Assembly: GCF_037442045.1 (NCBI RefSeq)
Contig: NZ_JBBIRC010000033.1
Span: forward strand, 1 to 14,119
Source: Ferroplasma sp037442045
GTDB lineage: Archaea > Thermoplasmatota > Thermoplasmata > Thermoplasmatales > Thermoplasmataceae
Reading direction: 5' to 3'
Length of the DNA stretch: 14,119 nucleotides
The position numbers and the translations under genes are program-made. The notes beneath the pieces are model-generated. The model saw nothing but the letters and a program-made list of their open reading frames with translations, did no database searches and had not been told where the DNA came from. The first letter of the stretch is position 1; each line of letters opens with the position of its first letter. Of this stretch, positions 6,629 through 14,112 are shown piece after piece.

Positions 6629-8083
6629 ATGGAGAAAACTGAAATAAGCCTGGGCGAATATAAGGTTCTGGATTTTATAAATGGCAAAAAAGACGTTCCC
6701 GAAGGAACTATTAATATTGATAATGAACGTATTGTATCCAGTTCCATCTCATATCTGGAATCAAAAAAATTAATTGATGTAAAAAAAATATCTCAGGATA
6801 TATTAAATGTAACAGATGAGGGCAAAAAATATATTAATACAGGATTTCCAGAGGAAAAACTTTACGGATTTTTAAAGGAAAAGAAAATACTGACAATGGA
6901 AGATATTAAGAATTATATGGGTGATAATTATAAAATAGCTATTGCAAACATAGCAAAACATGGAATCAGGCCTGCCGATGGCAAAATAGCATTATCTGAT
7001 GCAAACCTTGATGATATGTTTGAAGGCCAGAGAAAAAAATTGTCAGATATTATAGAAGGCAAAGTTCCGGACCAATCTACAGTTCAGGAATTTCTTCACA
7101 GAGGGCTTGTATCAAAGCGCAAATATTCAATAAGAATAATAAACATTAATATTGATGGCTTAAAAGTACTTGAAAATTATGAAAAAAACGATTATATAGA
7201 GATTCTTACACCGGAACTTATTTCGTCCGGGAAATGGAAAGAAATGCAATTCCGCCCTTATGATCTCAACTCAAGGGTTGAGCCGGTTAATGGCGCTGGC
7301 CTTCATCCACTTACCTATTTAATTGAAAAGGTAAGAAAGATTTTCCTTGAACTTGGATTTACAGAGATGCACGGGCATTTTATTGAATACACGGGATGGA
7401 ATATGGATATGCTGTTCATCCCTCAGGATCACCCTGCAAGGGATCTTCAGGATACATTTTACATCAATTCCAAAGAGCAAATGGAATTTGAGAACCCTGA
7501 AATACTGAAACTGGTAAAAAAGGTGCATGAACATGGCTATGGCAAATACCCTGGCTGGAATTATAAATGGTCTGAAGAGGAAGCAAGAAAATTAATCCTG
7601 AGAACACATACAACAGTAAATACGATAAGATATTTGTATGGGCACAGGGATAAGCCACAGTTTGTATTCTCAATAGAAAAGGTATTCAGGCATGAAAGTG
7701 TGGACTGGAAGCATCTTTCGGAATTATACCAGATAGAAGGTGCAGCATATGGAAGTGATGTAAATTTATCAACGCTTAAATGGCTGCTTCGGGAATTTTA
7801 TTCCAGGCTAGGCTTTAACAATATAAGATTAATTCCATCATATTACCCTTACACAGAGCCAAGTATGGATGTTGCGGTTGATATAAATGGAAAAGAAGTG
7901 GAACTTGGTGGTTCTGGCATATTCAGGCCGGAAGTTACAAAGCCTCTGGGATTGAAAGAGCCTGTACTTGCATTTGGCCTTGGCCTTGAAAGGCTTGCTA
8001 TGCTTTATTACAATTTAAATGATATAAGGGAAATATACAACAGCGATCTTGACTGGCTAAAAAATTATAAGATAAAATTTTAA
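6629..8083 (+). CDS. pheS: Phenylalanyl-tRNA synthetase alpha subunit
   Basis: PheS is the catalytic subunit of the alpha2-beta2 class II synthetase that charges tRNA-Phe. In this 484-residue archaeal-type protein, residues 1-150 look like the N-terminal winged-helix tRNA-binding region. The catalytic core follows: motif 1 around 224-249 (GLHPLTYLIEKVR), the DHPARDLQDTFY segment (267-278), motif 2 with R354 (FSIEKVFRHESVDW, 347-360), and motif 3 FGLGLERLAM (449-458). Length and motif order are normal for archaeal PheS. The partner pheT is not adjacent: the next gene is a convergent transporter that shares the last bases of the stop codon. The ATG at 6629 is supported by a TATA element 26 bases upstream. 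Confidence 0.97.
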   Translation: MEKTEISLGEYKVLDFINGKKDVPEGTINIDNERIVSSSISYLESKKLIDVKKISQDILNVTDEGKKYINTGFPEEKLYGFLKEKKILTMEDIKNYMGDNYKIAIANIAKHGIRPADGKIALSDANLDDMFEGQRKKLSDIIEGKVPDQSTVQEFLHRGLVSKRKYSIRIININIDGLKVLENYEKNDYIEILTPELISSGKWKEMQFRPYDLNSRVEPVNGAGLHPLTYLIEKVRKIFLELGFTEMHGHFIEYTGWNMDMLFIPQDHPARDLQDTFYINSKEQMEFENPEILKLVKKVHEHGYGKYPGWNYKWSEEEARKLILRTHTTVNTIRYLYGHRDKPQFVFSIEKVFRHESVDWKHLSELYQIEGAAYGSDVNLSTLKWLLREFYSRLGFNNIRLIPSYYPYTEPSMDVAVDINGKEVELGGSGIFRPEVTKPLGLKEPVLAFGLGLERLAMLYYNLNDIREIYNSDLDWLKNYKIKF

Positions 8084-9309
8084 ATCGATAATTCTTCTAT
8101 TTTCTTTTTTGATGGGAGCAGTGGAAGCATGATTATTGAAATCACTGAAAATATAAGCATTATAATCAGTGCTGTTAAAAGTGATACGTGAACATAAAGC
8201 AGCAGTGTTACTATGGCAATGCCAATTGCACCGCCAACTATATTGCCAAAGCTCCATACAAGTGCATTTGACCTGGTTGAAAATTTATTCGGTATTGTCT
8301 GAGCAACATAACCTAAAAGTACGGGAAAACTTGTGAATGCAAATATGGCATAAATCAAATAAATAACAGTAACAAGATATACATTATCAGTTATAAGCAT
8401 CAATCCGAAAAATACTGTGGAGGCAATTGTAGTTACAGCAATTGTGAATTTCCCTCCATACTTTCTTACAACAGTGCCAAAATAAGGCTGCCCAAAAACT
8501 GCCCCAAGGAAACTTATTGTAACTATATCTCCCATTATAATCTTCGAATGAAATACATTATCAAAATAATCAGGTGTAAATGTTACAGTGCCAAGAAGGA
8601 AAAAGGACCTTATGAAAACTATTGCAGTGAGAATATAAAGAAATTTTCTGTATTTTCTATACTCTGCAGCATCCGCTTTGCTTTCTTCTCCATTTCTGCT
8701 GTGTTTGACACTGTCAATTTTTATATATTTGCTCCTTTTAAAAAATGAAAGCCCTGTAAGTATTACAAAGGACGCTATAATTGTATAAATTCCTATAACT
8801 ATCAATCCGTGGAATTTGCCAAGGAACAGCATAGAATAAACAAGCAATGATGGTATCAAGGCCCTGCCAAGGCTGCCAAAAGAACCATTTATGCCCATTG
8901 CAGAAGATGAATTTTTCTTTCCATAAGTGAATGCAAGTATGGATGCGCCTATCGGATGGTAGAATGCCTGCCCTATTCCCAGAATTACTGAGGCTACTAA
9001 TATTATATAATCTGCATATAACTGAAAAACAAAGGCTACACCGAATATGATTGCGGAAAATCCTTCAAGCAATATTCCAAGAAATATAAGTGCCCCGTCA
9101 TGGTCTATTCTGTCTGCGAGTTTTCCAATTGATGGGCCCAGAAGGCCTGAAAGGAGATTATATACTATTGCCATGACCCCAAGAAATGCAATGCTCACAT
9201 TGGGAATAATCTTATAATATGCTATAAGTGTTGGAAAAAGGAGAAAATTTCCATCATTGGCAAAATGTCCCAGGGATGTAAAAACAAGGGATTTTCTTGT
9301 ATCTTCCAT
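8080..9309 (-). CDS. MFS transporter, fosmidomycin-resistance (Fsr)-like
   Basis: This 409-residue major facilitator protein has about 12 predicted membrane helices in two halves. A polar cytoplasmic loop at roughly 190-222 (basic and acidic, rich in K, E and S) separates them. Visible signatures are HFANDG near residue 15-20, the motif A-like GKLADRIDHDG (62-72), and YHPIGAS (117-123) followed by a GSFGSLGRALIPS stretch. The HF-x-ND and HP-x-G-A-S patterns resemble the Fsr and related drug/metabolite exporter group. That makes an exporter of a small organic compound the best guess, but the substrate cannot be read from the sequence. It is convergent with pheS: TTAA at 8080-8083 supplies both stop codons. 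A strong TATA box precedes the ATG, so it is transcribed on its own. Confidence 0.88.
   Translation of the reverse strand: MEDTRKSLVFTSLGHFANDGNFLLFPTLIAYYKIIPNVSIAFLGVMAIVYNLLSGLLGPSIGKLADRIDHDGALIFLGILLEGFSAIIFGVAFVFQLYADYIILVASVILGIGQAFYHPIGASILAFTYGKKNSSSAMGINGSFGSLGRALIPSLLVYSMLFLGKFHGLIVIGIYTIIASFVILTGLSFFKRSKYIKIDSVKHSRNGEESKADAAEYRKYRKFLYILTAIVFIRSFFLLGTVTFTPDYFDNVFHSKIIMGDIVTISFLGAVFGQPYFGTVVRKYGGKFTIAVTTIASTVFFGLMLITDNVYLVTVIYLIYAIFAFTSFPVLLGYVAQTIPNKFSTRSNALVWSFGNIVGGAIGIAIVTLLLYVHVSLLTALIIMLIFSVISIIMLPLLPSKKKIEELSI
8092..8110 (+). terminator. Candidate pheS terminator (pyrimidine/T-rich tract)
   Basis: TTCTTCTATTTTCTTTTTT begins nine bases after the pheS stop. Archaeal transcripts often end at U-rich tracts like this without a hairpin. 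It lies inside the 3' coding end of the convergent MFS gene. Confidence 0.45.
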
Positions 9310-9330
9310 TTAGACATAAGTGTAAAAGAA

Positions 9331-9343
9331 TATATATATTTTT
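9331..9343 (-). promoter_or_regulatory. MFS gene promoter (TATA box)
   Basis: The minus strand carries AAAAATATATATA, centred near 9336. Transcription is predicted from about 9310, one base from the ATG at 9309, so the mRNA is probably leaderless. Confidence 0.6.
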
Positions 9344-9364
9344 ACTAAACTGTTTATGAATAAA

Positions 9365-11701
9365 TTATTTAAAGAAATCTTCTATATCCCTTTTTTTCGG
9401 TTTATTCTCAAAAGTATCTGTAATCCGGCTCTGCGGATCTTTAAAAACAGTGACCTGGCTGTTAAGGCTTTCCAGCACTCTGTTTAATGTTTCCTGCAAT
9501 CTTTTGGAATAATATGAATAATCGGGTATGTAAGCAAATTCACGGCCATCTATAAATGGCTCCACCTGCTGGGGAGTTCTATTTGCATCTGTTACAATCC
9601 ATGAAACCTTCATTCCAGGAATAAATATTTCTCCACGTTCTATAAGTTTTTTTGCTGCATTGACGTTTGCCATTGATTTTTCATTTTTATACTGGGTAAA
9701 GTTTTTGACACTTCTGGATATGACAAGCTTTGAAGTACATATTTTCCCCTCTATCACTGCTTTTACCAGTTCTTCTGCGTATTTTTTTGCCCCTTCAACA
9801 TTACGTGAAAGTATAAGGTCAAAAACTTTTGATAAAGATTCACTCTGGAGATCAAAAGAATCTGTCCTTCTGGTTTCATATCCCCGTACAAGTATTTCAC
9901 CTGCAGATGATGGTGGATAAACTATTTTGCCTGCATATCTCTTCTTTGCCCCATGTGAAAATAATGGGTCCATTATTTTTTCAAATTCAAGGACAAGGTT
10001 TTCATTTCTGGATATTTCAGAGCTCAATCTGTCTCCAAACTCTATTGCCTCATCCAGTGTTTTCTTTTTAGATTCTATGAATATTGAATCGGTATCGCCA
10101 TATATCACCTTATTTCCGGAATTTTCAATATCCTGAATTATGGAAGTTATTGTATTCCTCGCATAAGCGGTAATTGCACTGCTGATTTCCCTGTTAGTGA
10201 ACCTGTAAAAAGATGTGCCAAGGACACCATAAAATGTATTCATTAAAACCTTAATTGCAGCCTGAAGCCCATCAAGGTATTCATAATTGGCCTTATCTGT
10301 TTTCATCTGCTTTTTAACTTCATCCCTTTTTGCCATAAGCTGCTGGAGCAGATCAGGTATCAACCCCTTTTTTACATCTGGGGAAAGAAATTTTGCACCA
10401 TTGGGAGCCTGAATTGTGCCTTCATTGCTAAGTGTTGTAAAACAGATATTATACTTTATAATCATGGATGGATACATGCTTTTAAAATCAAGAACAACAA
10501 TCATATCATACAATCCCGGATCCATGGTATGAACATATCCACCTTCATATGTATCACCGGAAAACCTGTTTGAACTCATTGGAACGCCAATGTTTTCCCT
10601 GTCCGCTCTCCTTATTAACAATGAATCTACATATGTGCTTGTGCCTCCATTTGTAACATCATCCAGAGGAAGCATGGATACAGTTGAAAGATATAAGTTT
10701 CTGTCCAGTATCCTGATTTTCCTATATATTAAAAGTGCCAACCTCGCATCCTTAATGCAGTATTTAATGACATCGTTTTTCCTGTTTTTCCATTCATTCT
10801 CAATATCCAGCCGGTTAACGTCTTCCTTGCTTTCATTTAAAAGAACATGTGAAACATAATTCAGTGTTTCATGTTTTGGGTGCAACACCTTTCTGACTTC
10901 CCACCAGGTATCGTCTATAACCCTTCCATGGAGCCTCCAGTACTGATCCATTATTCTTCTTGGAGAAATGAAATCCCTGCTGATTCTAAACTGAACTTTG
11001 TTATACTTCATTCTTTCCTCAAGCAATGGCATATCATAGCCATCGATATTGTAACCTGTTATAATATCTGGATCTTCATTCTGGACAAGTTTGTTAAAGC
11101 CCTCAAGGATTTCAGCTTCCGGGCCTGAGAGCGATCCTTCCGTAATATTTCCAGCAAAATATATTGAATATCCTATAACGAAGATTTCCCTTGTGGATAT
11201 TGAATTTTCAATATCGAACGAAAATATTTTAAGTTCAGGGTTAAAATCATCCGTTTTTTTTACATTATTTATTTTTATTACAATATCAGTTGTATAATTG
11301 TTTTTTTCCTGTTCTGCTATTTCTCCATCTATTTCTACTGTTGATCCAAGGTCGAAATCATATATAAATCTGTGATGAAATGGGATGTCAGCGGCAAGGG
11401 CCTGGCAACTGCATAATTTTCTCAATTCAGGAACTTTCCATGGCGACTTTATGTATATGCGCTTAACATTAACAGTTTTGCCATCAAGGAACAACTTTTT
11501 GTCCTCCATTTGTATATATTCAGGATTTTCTTTTATTGTTTTAATGCATTCTTCATCTGGTTCAACATAATCAAAATACGGCTTAAATCCATAATAAAGG
11601 GCAGTTATTGATTTATTATCCTGTGTACGCCCGAATAATTCTACGGTTACATCGCTTTGCCTGTATGAGGCTGCGACAATTCTCATTTTAAGCTTCATCA
11701 T
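9365..11701 (-). CDS. polB: B-family replicative DNA polymerase (PolB)
   Basis: This is a 778-residue family B polymerase with proofreading. The exonuclease motifs are intact: Exo I FDIE (D163, E165), Exo II NIDGYD (218-223) and Exo III YCIKD (314-318). The polymerase motifs follow: A as DFKSMYPSMI (405-414, D405), B as KVLMNTFYGVLG (484-495) and C as YGDTDS (534-539, D536 and D538), then a KKRY motif (586-589) and a thumb with FIPGMKVSWIV. The tail RDIEDFFK (771-778) looks like a PCNA-interacting motif. The N-terminus keeps FKPYF and VPELR (90-94), the region that forms the uracil-sensing pocket in Pyrococcus-type enzymes. Three in-frame ATGs (11701, 11698, 11686) are possible. A TATA box centred near 11725 favours the first two. 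No intein is present. Confidence 0.97.
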   Translation of the reverse strand: MMKLKMRIVAASYRQSDVTVELFGRTQDNKSITALYYGFKPYFDYVEPDEECIKTIKENPEYIQMEDKKLFLDGKTVNVKRIYIKSPWKVPELRKLCSCQALAADIPFHHRFIYDFDLGSTVEIDGEIAEQEKNNYTTDIVIKINNVKKTDDFNPELKIFSFDIENSISTREIFVIGYSIYFAGNITEGSLSGPEAEILEGFNKLVQNEDPDIITGYNIDGYDMPLLEERMKYNKVQFRISRDFISPRRIMDQYWRLHGRVIDDTWWEVRKVLHPKHETLNYVSHVLLNESKEDVNRLDIENEWKNRKNDVIKYCIKDARLALLIYRKIRILDRNLYLSTVSMLPLDDVTNGGTSTYVDSLLIRRADRENIGVPMSSNRFSGDTYEGGYVHTMDPGLYDMIVVLDFKSMYPSMIIKYNICFTTLSNEGTIQAPNGAKFLSPDVKKGLIPDLLQQLMAKRDEVKKQMKTDKANYEYLDGLQAAIKVLMNTFYGVLGTSFYRFTNREISSAITAYARNTITSIIQDIENSGNKVIYGDTDSIFIESKKKTLDEAIEFGDRLSSEISRNENLVLEFEKIMDPLFSHGAKKRYAGKIVYPPSSAGEILVRGYETRRTDSFDLQSESLSKVFDLILSRNVEGAKKYAEELVKAVIEGKICTSKLVISRSVKNFTQYKNEKSMANVNAAKKLIERGEIFIPGMKVSWIVTDANRTPQQVEPFIDGREFAYIPDYSYYSKRLQETLNRVLESLNSQVTVFKDPQSRITDTFENKPKKRDIEDFFK

Positions 11702-11719
11702 ATATAGTATTTTAAATCA

Positions 11720-11730
11720 ATATATATTTT
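11720..11730 (-). promoter_or_regulatory. polB promoter (TATA box)
   Basis: AAAATATATAT on the minus strand is centred near 11725, predicting a start at about 11699, on top of the double ATG that opens polB. Confidence 0.6.
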
Positions 11731-11740
11731 TGTCCTATTT

Positions 11741-11760
11741 AATCAAATTAAAATGAAATT
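11741..11760 (-). terminator. Candidate nadM terminator (T-rich tract)
   Basis: Downstream of the nadM stop the minus strand reads AATTTCATTTTAATTTGATT. It is T-rich with no hairpin, as expected for archaeal termination, and lies just ahead of the polB TATA box. Composition is the only evidence. Confidence 0.3.
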
Positions 11761-11776
11761 CAATTATTATATTTTT

Positions 11777-12295
11777 TTATAACGGGTCCTCGTCCGTTTT
11801 TGACAGGTCCTTTATTCTGTTAATCCCATCAAGGTCATTCATGATATTGTAAACTGTTTCTGGCACATCCTTTTTCCAGTCATCATCGTTAAGTATTTTA
11901 TGCCGTATTCTTGTACCCGACCATTCGTTTCTGTTCATCATTGGTAGGGATAAAACCTCATATTGCTTTTCATAAAATAATCTTTTAACCAGAGGATTGT
12001 TTGTATATACCCTGTGAAAAGGCGGTGTGAGAGATTCAACATGCGCAACCCACATTGGATTTGAATTCACGTCCTCAATTGGAACTATATAATAATTGGA
12101 AATTCCATTATTTTCTAGAGTATTTAATATCATGAGGTATCTTTCTCCGGCAGTAAATGGATTCATTACAGTATGGGAAAGCTGTGCGCTTCCAATTCCT
12201 ATAACAACATATTCGTTATGCTCAAGGATGTGCTTTATTATTGCCAGATGGCCGTTGTGAAAAGGTTGAAACCTTCCTATTATAAAGGCTTTCAT
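11777..12295 (-). CDS. nadM: Nicotinamide-nucleotide adenylyltransferase (archaeal NMNAT)
   Basis: NadM joins NMN and ATP to make NAD and pyrophosphate, in the cytoplasm. The 172-residue protein has the nucleotidyltransferase signature GRFQPFHNGH (7-16, with the HxGH motif), GIGSAQ (33-38), the archaeal NPFTAGERYLMI segment (45-56) and the second ATP-binding motif WSGTRIR (125-131). Length and order match the archaeal NadM family, which forms hexamers. An acidic tail of about 20 residues follows the core. The TATA box centred near 12328 predicts transcription about 6-7 bases before the ATG. The gene stands alone between polB and the dCTP deaminase-like gene, with no other NAD pathway gene in view. 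Confidence 0.95.
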   Translation of the reverse strand: MKAFIIGRFQPFHNGHLAIIKHILEHNEYVVIGIGSAQLSHTVMNPFTAGERYLMILNTLENNGISNYYIVPIEDVNSNPMWVAHVESLTPPFHRVYTNNPLVKRLFYEKQYEVLSLPMMNRNEWSGTRIRHKILNDDDWKKDVPETVYNIMNDLDGINRIKDLSKTDEDPL

Positions 12296-12322
12296 TTAAC
12301 CTTAATAAGCATATTGTAAATA

Positions 12323-12334
12323 AATTTTTATAAG
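12323..12334 (-). promoter_or_regulatory. nadM promoter (TATA box)
   Basis: The minus strand carries CTTATAAAAATT, centred near 12328, about 33 bases upstream of the nadM ATG. The mRNA would have a very short leader. Confidence 0.55.
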
Positions 12335-12335
12335 A

Positions 12336-12360
12336 GTTAAAAAGTAGGAAGTAAAATAGA
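12336..12360 (-). terminator. Candidate terminator after the dCTP deaminase-like gene
   Basis: The minus strand is T-rich just past the stop (CTATTTTACTTCCTACTTTTT) and lies immediately ahead of the nadM TATA box. It may end the permease-deaminase transcript. No hairpin is seen, and composition is the only evidence. Confidence 0.35.
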
Positions 12361-12362
12361 TT

Positions 12363-12794
12363 TTATTTTAAATTGATGCCATTGCTATTCTGATAATTTC
12401 CTGATCGCATTGAATAATTCCTTTCAGGCAATTTTATCTCATACAGAACCAGCTGAACAAATTTCATTCCAAGGTTGATCTGAAGCTCATTCCCAAAGTT
12501 GTAGAATGCCATTGTTAATTGTCCTTTAAATCCTGCATCGACGAATCCCAGTGAAGAAAATATTCCTCTTCTGGCATACCTTGATTTTATATGCAAAGAA
12601 CCCACTATATTATCAGGAAGATCCAGCCTTTCCATGCTTGAAATGAAAAACAGCGAATTACTTTGGACGGTATTAACCGAATAATCACCGATTCGAAGGT
12701 CATACCCATTCGGAGTTATAGAATCTTCACTATAATTATCAGAAATGATCTTTCCTGACTTTACATATTCTATAATTTCAGCATCATTTAACAT
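12363..12794 (-). CDS. dCTP deaminase / dUTPase superfamily protein, catalytic Glu replaced
   Basis: This compact 143-residue trimeric dUTPase-fold protein aligns with dCTP deaminase (Dcd). It starts MLNDAEI like the usual MLSDRDI, then has SITPNGYDLRIG (25-36), a KSRYAR segment (70-75) keeping the serine (S71) and arginine (R75) equivalent to E. coli S111 and R115, FVDAGFKGQ (84-92) and a C-terminal NYQNSNGI. The segment after FVDAGFKG aligns without gaps to the bacterial enzyme, but the catalytic glutamate (E. coli E138) is Ala96, codon GCA at 12509-12507. It may therefore be a dUTPase-like hydrolase, a regulator, or a deaminase with altered chemistry. I chose the ATG at 12794. The in-frame GTG at 12809 lies inside a strong ribosome-binding site, and the family start matches the ATG. 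The gene overlaps the end of the permease by 11 bases. Confidence 0.85.
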   Translation of the reverse strand: MLNDAEIIEYVKSGKIISDNYSEDSITPNGYDLRIGDYSVNTVQSNSLFFISSMERLDLPDNIVGSLHIKSRYARRGIFSSLGFVDAGFKGQLTMAFYNFGNELQINLGMKFVQLVLYEIKLPERNYSMRSGNYQNSNGINLK

Positions 12795-14112
12795 TTTTTT
12801 GTATATCACCTCTATTAATTATTTTTGTGATTGCTGGATAAAGTACGAGTGCAAGTAAAAATGAGATATAATAGCTTATATCTACCCCACCAAGGTACAT
12901 TTTTGAAATTATCCCCTCATATATTATTCCAGGGTCCATAAAAGGGACAGAGGCAAATAAGGCTATGAAATACGCTGTTATGCCTGATGTGTTAAAGCCG
13001 GGGATTTTTGCTATGTTAAAAGTATTTTTTCTGTTTACTATAAAGAAATCAGCGATCATTATTCCAAGCCATGGTGTTATCCAGTAATCCAGAAGAAATA
13101 GAAAATCTTCATAGAATGAATAAAACTTTGTATACAGGGCAATGGATAATGCTACCGCAACCAAAATGCCGAAAATTACTGAATATATTCTTCTTATTTT
13201 TAGCCCGGTGCTTTTTAATGATATTGAATTTGAATATAAATTAATAGCATCAGCTGCAATTCCACCCAAAAATATGGCAATCAGGCCAATAATGCCGTAA
13301 GGTCCAAGGACATGGCTCAGATCGCTTGCAGGATTTCCAGATGGGTCTAAAGACATTATTGCTATAAACACTCCTGCTATTTCTGCCCACAGTGTTGCAA
13401 TAAAGCCTCCAGAAAATGTATAAATAAAAGCATTCTTTGTTTTGTTATATCTTGAATAATCCGCTGCATATGGCCCCCATGACATGAGATATGAAAATGA
13501 TGTGGCAAGTGTGATTCCAAAAGCAACTCCAACTCCAAAATATACTGGTTTGTATGCTGATATCTCATTAATATGAAATCCTGCATTGACAATAATAATA
13601 ACAAAAAGGATCCCAAGAACAACTGACATTGCCCTTTCGAATATTGATATGGCCTTTCTTCCTGAATTGGAGATAAGAAATATTATTACTCCAGTAACCA
13701 GTATTGAAATTTCGTAATATGGGATATGAAAGGCAAGTGAAAATGCAAAGGATGCCAGTATAAGGTTAACCGTAAGCCATCCAAGAGTGTTAAACCACTG
13801 AAGCCCTGTCATAAAAGTTCCAAAATTCCTGCCAAATGCCCGCCTGCCTAGAACCATCTGTGGAAGCCCTGTTATAGTTCCGGTTCTTGACATAAAGGCA
13901 ACCAGCAGAGAACCCATTACACTTCCAAGGAACATCGATAAAAGTGCCATCTTCAGGCTCAGTCCAAGAAGTATGGGTATAAATCCTATGGCAAAATCAC
14001 CAATGGTAAGATTGGATGCAAACCATATAGTAAAAAGTTCTGAAGAATTGTTTTTCCTCTTTTCCAGAGGCACTGCCTCAAATTCATTAAATGAATATTC
14101 GGATTTCTTCAT
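12784..14112 (-). CDS. NCS1-family nucleobase permease (purine-cytosine permease type)
   Basis: This 442-residue membrane protein with about 12 helices belongs to the nucleobase:cation symporter-1 family (CodB, Fur, Mhp1, PucI relatives), which imports cytosine, uracil, purines, allantoin or hydantoins with Na+ or H+. Family patterns are the acidic N-terminal tail ending in EAVPLEKR (12-19), TGLPQMVLGRRAFG (81-94) followed by GWLTVN (111-116), SWGPYAADYSRY (211-222) and PWLGIMIADFFIVNR (347-361). The substrate cannot be fixed from sequence. The overlap with a dCTP deaminase/dUTPase-like gene suggests a pyrimidine base such as cytosine or uracil. The ATG at 14112 gives a complete family-like N-terminus, but only 7 bases lie upstream, so its promoter and any earlier operon member are outside the window. 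Confidence 0.92.
   Translation of the reverse strand: MKKSEYSFNEFEAVPLEKRKNNSSELFTIWFASNLTIGDFAIGFIPILLGLSLKMALLSMFLGSVMGSLLVAFMSRTGTITGLPQMVLGRRAFGRNFGTFMTGLQWFNTLGWLTVNLILASFAFSLAFHIPYYEISILVTGVIIFLISNSGRKAISIFERAMSVVLGILFVIIIVNAGFHINEISAYKPVYFGVGVAFGITLATSFSYLMSWGPYAADYSRYNKTKNAFIYTFSGGFIATLWAEIAGVFIAIMSLDPSGNPASDLSHVLGPYGIIGLIAIFLGGIAADAINLYSNSISLKSTGLKIRRIYSVIFGILVAVALSIALYTKFYSFYEDFLFLLDYWITPWLGIMIADFFIVNRKNTFNIAKIPGFNTSGITAYFIALFASVPFMDPGIIYEGIISKMYLGGVDISYYISFLLALVLYPAITKIINRGDIQKNVK
12805..12812 (-). promoter_or_regulatory. Ribosome-binding site for the dCTP deaminase-like gene
   Basis: The minus strand reads GAGGTGAT, ten bases before the ATG at 12794 and inside the last codons of the permease gene. 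It is the clearest Shine-Dalgarno site in the window. It decides the start, because the alternative GTG falls within it, and it fits the idea that internal operon genes use such sites while first genes are leaderless. Confidence 0.7.

Noticed and set aside
9660..11570. Several plus-strand ORFs of 60-90 codons opposite polB.
   Set aside because: They are shadows of the polymerase gene. The polB motifs are intact throughout, and none of the antisense products looks like a protein family.
12795..12809. An N-terminal extension of the deaminase-like protein from the GTG at 12809.
   Set aside because: The GTG lies within the GAGGTGAT ribosome-binding site, and the family start matches the downstream ATG.
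13377..13622. An 81-codon minus-strand ORF in another frame inside the permease gene.
   Set aside because: It overlaps conserved NCS1 segments in the correct frame, and its own translation is low-complexity and unrecognisable.
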